Positions 58,134 through 64,000 of a stretch of DNA of 64,000 nucleotides are shown piece by piece. Position numbers and translations under genes: made by a program. The stretch's first letter is position 1. Every line of letters starts with the position of its first letter. The stretch comes from RU20A sp042610495 (GTDB taxonomy: Bacteria; Pseudomonadota; Alphaproteobacteria; Rhizobiales; Rhizobiaceae). The notes under the pieces were generated by a model. The model ran no database searches. It was not told where the DNA came from and saw only the letters and a list, made by a program, of their open reading frames with translations. The stretch is taken from NCBI RefSeq assembly GCF_042610495.1, contig NZ_JBHGAP010000008.1:62001-126000 (forward strand), written 5' to 3'.

Positions 58134-58400
58134 TCAGAAGCCCGTCTGGATGCGCGAGAAGACGACGTTGGTGAAGATGGAGATCTGCGAACCGATGAAG
58201 GGCGCGGAGATCGCGACCGCCACCATCACGGCGACGATCTTCGGCACGAAGGTCAGGGTCATTTCCTGGACCTGCGTCAGGGCCTGAATGAGGGCGACGA
58301 CGAGGCCGACGACCATGGCGGCGCCGACCGCTGGACCCGACGCGACCATCACTGTCCAGATTGCATTCTGGACCATGTCAAGCGCGTCGGCTTCATTCAT
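58134..58400 (-). CDS. fliQ: Flagellar export protein FliQ
   Basis: An 88-residue protein with two membrane helices (MVASGPAVGAAMVVGLVVAL and VPKIVAVMVAVAISAPFIG) joined by the conserved QALTQVQEMTLTFVPKI loop. Its ATG overlaps the flgD stop by one base. A 123-base gene-free gap separates it from flhA. Confidence 0.95.
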   Translation of the reverse strand: MNEADALDMVQNAIWTVMVASGPAVGAAMVVGLVVALIQALTQVQEMTLTFVPKIVAVMVAVAISAPFIGSQISIFTNVVFSRIQTGF

Positions 58401-58864
58401 CAGGTGCCGCTTTCCGTGGTGCCGCTATTGCCGGTGGCGGTGGTGACGACGGGATCGCCGATCTTCACACCCTCGCCGACCGGAATTTTGTTTCCGTCAG
58501 CAAGCACCGCCGTGATTCCCGAAGACGATACCTCAACTTGCTTGACGACACCACTCGTCTTGCCGTCCGCACTGGTGAGCGTCCGGCCGATGACCGAATC
58601 CGCCTGGCCGAGCGCGCTGCTCTTCAGGAGGGATTCCAGGTTGGTGTTGGTCTTGATCGCCTGCTCGACCTGCGAGAAGGTCGCCAGCTGGGCGATCTGC
58701 TCGGAGGCCTTCATGGGATCCGTCGGATCCTGGTTCTTCATCTGGGCGACGAGCAGCTTCAGGAAGCTGTCATAGTTGACGCTGGCCGCCTTCGACGCCT
58801 TGGTCGCCGCCGAGGCGTTGTCGGTCTTCGCCTGGATCGTCGTATCGATCGGGGTTACCGCCAT
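58400..58864 (-). CDS. flgD: Hook-capping protein FlgD
   Basis: A 154-residue protein with the invariant FlgD motif YDSFLKLLVAQMKNQDPTDP near residue 31 and QIAQLATFSQVEQAIKTN after it. The C-terminal part is a short beta-rich segment. It caps the growing hook. ATG at 58864 lies inside the end of flbT (ten-base overlap); a longer frame from 59314 is the antiparallel reading of flbT and is rejected. Confidence 0.95.
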   Translation of the reverse strand: MAVTPIDTTIQAKTDNASAATKASKAASVNYDSFLKLLVAQMKNQDPTDPMKASEQIAQLATFSQVEQAIKTNTNLESLLKSSALGQADSVIGRTLTSADGKTSGVVKQVEVSSSGITAVLADGNKIPVGEGVKIGDPVVTTATGNSGTTESGT

Positions 58865-59304
58865 GGTGCAATTTCCCTTCGGATCTGCTCGATCGTCGCG
58901 GCCGGCATTTCCTCGCTGTTGAGGATCCGATCCTCGGTCGCGTAGAGACCGCGAATGGCCTTCAGCGCGTCGAAGGCACGGCCCGAGGCGACAAGTCCGT
59001 CGATGCGCTTCAGTTCGGCCAGAACCTCGTCGTTGCGGAAGCAGTTCAGCAGCATGATGACCGACTTGCGGAACATGGCGGTGGACTGTTCCGCGCCTTC
59101 CGGGTTGATCAGGATCATCTGCGCGATGAAGTAGAGCTGCTTGAGCGGCGTGTTGGCATCTTCCGGCTGAAGAACGTGGTTTTCCAGAAGGAAGGTCACG
59201 TCGTTCAGGAACTCGATGGCCACCTTGCGATCGACGCGCAGCACCGCACCGTTGACGAAGATCCGCTCTCCAGACTTCAGTGAAATACGCAGTGTGCTCT
59301 TCAT
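58855..59304 (-). CDS. flbT: Flagellin mRNA regulator FlbT
   Basis: A 149-residue protein with the FlbT N-terminus STLRISLKSGERIFVNGAVL and LLENHVLQPEDANTPLKQLY. In Caulobacter FlbT binds the flagellin leader and represses translation until the hook is complete. It is paired with flaF, whose stop overlaps its start by four bases. Confidence 0.95.
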   Translation of the reverse strand: MKSTLRISLKSGERIFVNGAVLRVDRKVAIEFLNDVTFLLENHVLQPEDANTPLKQLYFIAQMILINPEGAEQSTAMFRKSVIMLLNCFRNDEVLAELKRIDGLVASGRAFDALKAIRGLYATEDRILNSEEMPAATIEQIRREIAPWR

Positions 59305-59648
59305 TTGAGGCCATCCCTGATGATGGTGGTAATGTCTATGATGCCCTGGAAATTCATGGATTCCCGTTTCCGTATCTTCTCGGTTTCATTGAGGATCCAG
59401 ATGGCGATGGAAATGAGATTGGCGCGCAGCTCGTCGTTCAGCTGGTTTTCCGGAGACCTGAGGTCTTCGATAAACCGGATCCATACGCGACGCGTGAAGT
59501 AGACCGCCTCGATCGCCTCGCGGGAATAGCCGCGCTGCTTGCTGGCGGTCTCGAGCAGGGCGATCGACCGGTCGAGAACCTGCCGTTCGCGGTCCTTTGC
59601 ATCCGCGACGCCGTCCTCCATGATCTCGGCGTATGAAAACTGGTACAT
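59301..59648 (-). CDS. flaF: Flagellin biosynthesis regulator FlaF
   Basis: A 115-residue helical protein, MYQFSYAEIMEDGVADAKDR at the start, with SREAIEAVYFTRRVWIRFIE and NELNDEL-type central region. FlaF works with FlbT in controlling flagellin production and secretion. Gene overlap with flbT implies coupled translation. Confidence 0.94.
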   Translation of the reverse strand: MYQFSYAEIMEDGVADAKDRERQVLDRSIALLETASKQRGYSREAIEAVYFTRRVWIRFIEDLRSPENQLNDELRANLISIAIWILNETEKIRKRESMNFQGIIDITTIIRDGLK

Positions 59649-59682
59649 TCAGACATCCTTCATGTTGTCTTCGTTCCCTCGA

Positions 59683-60735
59683 TCATTTGAGGAAGTTGAT
59701 CAGGCTCATCTGTTGTATGCGCGAGGTCAGCGTGTACGAAGTCTGGATCTGGGTCAGCAGCGTGTTCATTCGCGTCGACGCCTCATAGGGATCCACGTCC
59801 TCAAGGTCACCGATATGGGTGTCGACCAGGTTCGTCTGCAATTGCAGCGTCGTATTGGCCTTCTCGACACGGTTTTGCGAAACACCGAGCACGCTCGCTT
59901 CGCGGATGAGACCCGCGATGCTCTGCTGGGCATAATTCTGCACCATGACGTTCAGCTTGGTGCGGACTTCGGAGTTGATGCCCGAATCGAGCAGTTCCAT
60001 CCCGACGACCGAGGCGAGCGCGAACATGCGCACGCCGGTCGAATTGGCATTGCTCGAACTTTGCACCACCTCGTTGGCGGAAATTCGGCTCTGGATGTTC
60101 TGGTCGGACGCCTGCGACCAGTCCACCGTCCACTGGGCGCCGGTATAGTGCGGTTCCAGCGTGTTCTTCACGAAGTCTTCCATGTCGGCGACCGTGAAGT
60201 CTGCCATGGACGCAAGGCCACGGGACGTCATGAACGCCGTCTTGGCATTGTCGAAGGTCGTCTTCGCCGCCGAGCCCGGGCCGTAGTTCGCCAGCGGTAT
60301 GGCATCTGTATTGATGCCCGCCATCAGGTATTCGCCGTTGAAGGCGCGCGTGTTGGCGGCGCCCAGAAAGGTCTGGAACGACGATGTCAGGTCCGTCTTG
60401 GCGATGCTGAGGTTGGTCTTGTCGTCCGAGCCGAGCACGGAGAGCAGCACCGTGTTGATCTTCTCACCGGCCTGACGCATGCTGTCGAGGGCGACCTGGG
60501 AGGCGGACAGGCGCTGCCCGACGACCGTGTTGGTTTCCTTCAGACTGTTGATGCGGTCCAGCTCGGCCTTGAGGTTGACGACCTGCGAGGTGCCGGAGCC
60601 GAGGGTTACGCCGGTATCCTCGTGCTTGCCGGTGGTGACCTCGGTCTGCAGCTTCCTGAGCTCTTCCTGAGCCCGGTTGATGGTGTTGCGCATCGCATTC
60701 TGGCCGGCGAGCGTCGATACGAAGGATGTCTTCAT
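59683..60735 (-). CDS. flgL: Hook-filament junction protein FlgL
   Basis: A 350-residue flagellin-like protein with the N-terminal helix MKTSFVSTLAGQNAMRNTIN followed by RAQEELRKLQTEVTTGKHED, and C-terminal heptads ending RMNTLLTQIQTSYTLTSRIQ. It links FlgK to the filament. It follows flgK by six bases. Confidence 0.92.
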   Translation of the reverse strand: MKTSFVSTLAGQNAMRNTINRAQEELRKLQTEVTTGKHEDTGVTLGSGTSQVVNLKAELDRINSLKETNTVVGQRLSASQVALDSMRQAGEKINTVLLSVLGSDDKTNLSIAKTDLTSSFQTFLGAANTRAFNGEYLMAGINTDAIPLANYGPGSAAKTTFDNAKTAFMTSRGLASMADFTVADMEDFVKNTLEPHYTGAQWTVDWSQASDQNIQSRISANEVVQSSSNANSTGVRMFALASVVGMELLDSGINSEVRTKLNVMVQNYAQQSIAGLIREASVLGVSQNRVEKANTTLQLQTNLVDTHIGDLEDVDPYEASTRMNTLLTQIQTSYTLTSRIQQMSLINFLK

Positions 60736-60741
60736 CGTCCG

Positions 60742-62208
60742 TTACCTCACCGAGTCGAGCAGCGTCCGCAGCATTTCGCTGACGGTGCTCAGAAGCTTGG
60801 CCGAAGCCTTGTAGGACTGTTCGAGATCAAGCATCAGCGACAGTTCCTCATCAAGGCTGACACCGGTTTCGTTGGCCAGCGCCTGATCGGTCTGCGAGCG
60901 CATCGCCGACTTGGTCTCGTTGGCCGACTTGGCCGTGCTGCGCATCTCTTCCAGCCAGCCGATGGAGGCCGCGCCATAGGAAATGACCGAGGCGGTGCCG
61001 ATGATGCCGGCACTGACATCGAAGGTGCGATCCTGGCTCATCCCCACGACGTAGCTGTCGAGCAGGGTTGAATAGCTCACCGATGTGGGCCCGGCGCCCG
61101 TCGGATCGTTCGGGCTGTAACCCGTGCCGTTGATGCCGCCGTCGCGCAGGACGGAGGGCTTGGCGATCGCGGCCGGCGCCACGGCGATCGAGTTGGCGAT
61201 GCCCACCTCGCGCGTCGTGGCGGACGGAAGGGCCGGACCACCGCTCCAGGTGAAGAGACCGGCAAGATCCGGCTGCCCGGTGCCCGTCTGGTCCGTTTCC
61301 TTGAACATCAGGATGAGGCCGCGCGCCGTCTCGTCGAGCTGCGCCTGCATGGTGGGCGCGACGCTGTCCCGCAGTTGCAGGAGACTTGCCAGGGTACCCT
61401 GACTGGAGGTGTTGCCGCCGCTGCCCGCCTTCATCGGCACCCCGTCCACCAGGATGTCGTTGCCCGTCACCGCCGGATCGAACGTGCCTTTCGGCGTAAA
61501 GGTGACGGCTCGGGCGGTGTTTTCAAACAGCACGGTGCCATCCGTGTTGTAGAGCACCATGTCGTTGTTGTTGCGCGTGACGGTCTGGATGCCGGTCATG
61601 GCCGCGATCTGCTTGAGCAGCGCGTCGCGCCGGTCGAGGGCATCGCTGGCATCCTTGCCGGTCGCCGTGAAGGTGATGATCTGGTCGTTGACCTCGCCGA
61701 ATTTCTTCAGCATCTGGTTCAGCTTGCCGACCTGCTCTGAAATCTCCAGATCGACCTGGCCGCGCAGCGCCTGCACGGCGCGCGTGGTCTGGTTCAGCGA
61801 GTTGGCGAGATCGCGTGCATCACCGATGACGGAGGATGCCATCGTGCCGTTGTTCGGCGAGGCGGCGTAGGCCTGGAGGCTATCCCGCAGCACGGACATA
61901 TAGTGCGAGGGCGACTGCTTGTAGTCCTCGCCGCCGAGCGCGGACTGCAACTCCTGCAGACCGGCGAGAAGGCGCTGCTGACCGGCCTCCTCCGCGATGC
62001 TGGTCACGTTCTGCTTGAAGAGATTGGCATTCTGGGCGCGCTGGACAGTGACGAAGCGCTGGCCGTCGGAATCGATCCCCATCATCGCCAGACGGCGCGC
62101 GTAGTCCGCGTTGCCGGAGTTCTGGATGTTCTTGGCAACAATGGCCGACTGGGTCGCAGTATTGCCGAAGATGGTCTGCGCCGTCTGGATTGTCGATGCG
62201 AGGGTCAT
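60742..62208 (-). CDS. flgK: Hook-associated protein FlgK
   Basis: A 488-residue protein. The N-terminal helices (TQSAIVAKNIQNSGNADYAR) and the C-terminal helix MLDLEQSYKASAKLLSTVSE are characteristic; the sequence GVSLDEELSLMLDLEQSYKA is the classic FlgK terminal motif. Lies between flgE and flgL in the normal rhizobial order. Confidence 0.95.
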   Translation of the reverse strand: MTLASTIQTAQTIFGNTATQSAIVAKNIQNSGNADYARRLAMMGIDSDGQRFVTVQRAQNANLFKQNVTSIAEEAGQQRLLAGLQELQSALGGEDYKQSPSHYMSVLRDSLQAYAASPNNGTMASSVIGDARDLANSLNQTTRAVQALRGQVDLEISEQVGKLNQMLKKFGEVNDQIITFTATGKDASDALDRRDALLKQIAAMTGIQTVTRNNNDMVLYNTDGTVLFENTARAVTFTPKGTFDPAVTGNDILVDGVPMKAGSGGNTSSQGTLASLLQLRDSVAPTMQAQLDETARGLILMFKETDQTGTGQPDLAGLFTWSGGPALPSATTREVGIANSIAVAPAAIAKPSVLRDGGINGTGYSPNDPTGAGPTSVSYSTLLDSYVVGMSQDRTFDVSAGIIGTASVISYGAASIGWLEEMRSTAKSANETKSAMRSQTDQALANETGVSLDEELSLMLDLEQSYKASAKLLSTVSEMLRTLLDSVR

Positions 62209-62235
62209 GACGTGATCGTCCCTGGCCTAAGCCAA

Positions 62236-63441
62236 TTAGCGCTTCAGGTTGACGAGAACGTCCAGCAGATCGGCGCCGGTCTGGAAGACCTTCGAGTTCG
62301 CGGTGTACGAGCGCTGCGCTTCGATCATCGTCGTCAGTTCGGTCGCGATATCGACGTTGGAGGTTTCCACCGCGCCGGCGATGACGTTGCCGAAGAGGCC
62401 TTCACCGGCAAAGCCCGTGACCACGACGCCGGAGTCCGGGCCCTGGGAATAGACGTTGCCGCTCTGCGGGATCAGCTTGTCCGGGCTCTGCACATTCGCC
62501 ATGGCGACACGGAAGACCGGGCGCGGATCGCCGCGGTCGTAGGTGAAGTAGAGAACACCGTTGCTGTCGATGTTGACGCCCTTGACCTTGGCGGCCGCGT
62601 TGCCGTCGATCGAACCGCCATCCGGATTGAAGGGGTAGCCGAGCTGGGTCGTCTTCTTCAGATCGACCTCGATCGGCGTCAGCGTTGCACCCGTCGAGGG
62701 AACCGCAAGAGCGGTGGTCGTCAGGGTCGTCGGCGTGCTGGTCAGTTCGCCCGCGGCGTTGAAGGTCAGCGTCTTGGTGGCGACGCTCGTGCCGGAATCG
62801 CGGTCGATCACGTCGACGGACCAGGTCGTGGCACTGGCCTTCGTGTAGTTGAAGTCGAGGAGGTGCGCCGTGCCCTGGCTGTCGAAGGCCGAAAGCGAGG
62901 TCTTGAAGGTGTCACCGACGGCCGAGGATGCCGGAAGGTTGGCACCCATGGATCCCTTCGCGGAGGCCTGCGCCGTCAGGCCGGTCGTCGCAAGGTTGAT
63001 CGGCATCAGACCGTCGAATCCGTTGACGACCATGATCGGGTCCTGGCCCTGGAGGTACTTGTAGCCCATCAGGGTGAAGCCGGCCGTGTTGACGAGGTTT
63101 CCGTTTTCGTCCTGCGTGAAGGCGCCGGCACGGGTCAGGTATTCCTTGCCGTTGTTGTCCGTGACGATGAAGAAGCCGTTGCCGTCGATCGCCATGTCGG
63201 TCGAGGACGTCGTATAATTCGTCGCGCCGGCTTCCGAGATCGAGTAGCGCGTCGATGTCTGGACACCGCCGGAATTGTAGCTGCTGGACGTGGCCGGGAG
63301 CAGCATGGTGGAGAATTCCGTCGAGACGCGCTTGTAGCCTACCGTGTTCGCGTTTGCGATGTTTTCGCCGACTGCGGAAAGACGGTTGGCCTGTGCGTTC
63401 ATACCGGAGCTACCGGTGTGCATCATCCCGTAAAGGCTCAT
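62236..63441 (-). CDS. flgE: Flagellar hook protein FlgE
   Basis: A 401-residue axial protein with N-terminal motif SGMNAQANRLSAVGENIANA, the FFIVTDNNGKEYLTRAGAF segment, and C-terminal VDIATELTTMIEAQRSYTAN and VFQTGADLLDVLVNLKR. It polymerises into the hook. Directly downstream of rem, its known activator in S. meliloti. Confidence 0.97.
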   Translation of the reverse strand: MSLYGMMHTGSSGMNAQANRLSAVGENIANANTVGYKRVSTEFSTMLLPATSSSYNSGGVQTSTRYSISEAGATNYTTSSTDMAIDGNGFFIVTDNNGKEYLTRAGAFTQDENGNLVNTAGFTLMGYKYLQGQDPIMVVNGFDGLMPINLATTGLTAQASAKGSMGANLPASSAVGDTFKTSLSAFDSQGTAHLLDFNYTKASATTWSVDVIDRDSGTSVATKTLTFNAAGELTSTPTTLTTTALAVPSTGATLTPIEVDLKKTTQLGYPFNPDGGSIDGNAAAKVKGVNIDSNGVLYFTYDRGDPRPVFRVAMANVQSPDKLIPQSGNVYSQGPDSGVVVTGFAGEGLFGNVIAGAVETSNVDIATELTTMIEAQRSYTANSKVFQTGADLLDVLVNLKR

Positions 63442-63500
63442 GTCGGAATCCTCGTTTTGTTGTTCCGCAAGATTAAGTTTCGGGCCTTGCGTGAACCTGT

Positions 63501-63540
63501 TCTCCGTCCGGAGAGGGCCGCCACCCGCTCCGGACGGAGA
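63501..63540 (-). other. Long perfect hairpin between rem and flgE
   Basis: A 13-bp perfect stem TCTCCGTCCGGAG (63501-63513) with CTCCGGACGGAGA (63528-63540) and a 14-base loop starts nine bases after the rem stop. No T run follows in either direction, so it is more likely an mRNA-stabilising or partial-termination element than a full terminator. Confidence 0.65.
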
Positions 63541-63548
63541 AAAATCGC

Positions 63549-64000
63549 CTACTCCCAGTCGATGCAGTAGCCAAGGAAACGCTTGGAATCGATCGGGTCG
63601 TGGCCGAGCTTCTTGCGCAGCTTCTTGCGCAGCTTGCTGATGTGGCTCTCGACGACGTTCTCTTCGACGTCCTCGTCGAAGATGCCGTAGATCGCGTTGA
63701 AGATCTGCGTCTTTGAGACGCGCCGACCGCGGTTGGCGACCAAATATTCGAGGATGCGGCGCTCGCGGCGCGGCAGCGGGAAGACTTCGCCGCTGATCTC
63801 GGGATCGCGGCCGTCGGAGAAGACGCGGATCGAGCCGACGTCGGTGTAGTTCACGATCGCCTTCAGGCGCCGGCGGATGGCCGCGGCGCGGGCGAGGATC
63901 TCGCGGGGATGAACCGGCTTGCGCACGACATCATCGACACCGCAGTCGAAGAGGGCGAGCGTGTTTTCCAGCGACGGGCTGTCGCTGACGGCGATAACCG
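63549..64000 (-). CDS. rem: Flagellar response regulator Rem/FtcR, N-terminus cut by window edge
   Basis: About 150 residues are visible. The part reading DSPSLENTLALFDCGVDDVV, then RKPVHPREILARAAA, is the end of a receiver domain with its conserved lysine; the rest is an OmpR/PhoB-type winged helix (PLPRRERRILEYLVANRGRR, SKTQIFNAIYG, VVESHISKLRKKL). In S. meliloti Rem and Brucella FtcR this protein activates class II flagellar genes. The receiver start and phosphorylation site lie outside the window. First gene before flgE. Confidence 0.93.
   Translation of the reverse strand, partial: VIAVSDSPSLENTLALFDCGVDDVVRKPVHPREILARAAAIRRRLKAIVNYTDVGSIRVFSDGRDPEISGEVFPLPRRERRILEYLVANRGRRVSKTQIFNAIYGIFDEDVEENVVESHISKLRKKLRKKLGHDPIDSKRFLGYCIDWE

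Overview
The window is a chromosomal segment of a high-GC alphaproteobacterium of the Rhizobiaceae (Rhizobium/Agrobacterium/Sinorhizobium/Shinella type). The evidence is the rhizobial flagellar order rem-flgE-flgK-flgL-flaF-flbT-flgD-fliQ-flhA-fliR, the agl alpha-glucoside operon, the zwf-pgl-edd Entner-Doudoroff operon, a phasin next to a CbrA/PdhS-type kinase, and a tRNA-His lacking the extra 5' G. From memory, the gene order follows the Sinorhizobium meliloti blocks SMc00760s-SMc00777 and SMc03046-SMc03070; no database search was possible.

Layout. 1-6 kb: truncated PAS chemoreceptor gene, AT-rich spacer, tRNA-His, phasin, and a 1397-residue sensor kinase (cbrA-like) with a CtrA-type box just upstream. 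6-12.7 kb: an orphan ferric-iron-type permease, acetoacetyl-CoA synthetase, an AsmA-like protein and a small DUF6460-like membrane protein. 12.7-17 kb: putrescine importer potFGHI. 17-20.4 kb: an ScfR/RamB-type regulator divergent from isocitrate lyase and a small companion gene. 20.7-25.6 kb: two methyl-accepting chemotaxis proteins and a 45-residue membrane protein. 25.8-30 kb: a flavoprotein, then a glutamine-synthetase-like/FAD-oxidase pair that probably degrades the imported putrescine. 30-34.7 kb: zwf-pgl-edd plus a GNAT acetyltransferase. 35.6-43.5 kb: agl operon with its LacI-type regulator and two identical operators. 43.5-44.4 kb: folD. 44.7-52.8 kb: exopolysaccharide genes (chain-length protein, flippase, glycosyltransferases). 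52.9-64 kb: a flagellar operon running leftward from rem, which is cut by the window edge.

The most unusual region is the convergent gap between the edd/GNAT operon and the agl operon (about 34.73-35.59 kb). It holds three tandem copies of a 295-bp unit. On the minus strand each unit has a sigma70-like promoter, a 12-bp hairpin and a GC-rich terminator ending in Ts, which together predict a roughly 90-nt small RNA. Copy 3 differs from copies 1 and 2 by a compensated base pair in the hairpin. On the plus strand each unit has a 29-codon reading frame behind a GGAGG ribosome-binding site, and its 3' half is antisense to the small RNA. This resembles the layout of tandem type I toxin-antitoxin repeats, but no plus-strand promoter is visible and toxicity is only a hypothesis.

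Metabolically the segment links carbon storage and acetoacetate use (phasin, AcsA2), acetate/fatty-acid growth (ScfR, AceA), polyamine use (PotFGHI with PuuA/PuuB-like enzymes), sugar uptake and Entner-Doudoroff breakdown (Agl, Zwf-Pgl-Edd), and the cell-cycle/motility programme (CbrA-like kinase, chemoreceptors, flagellum).
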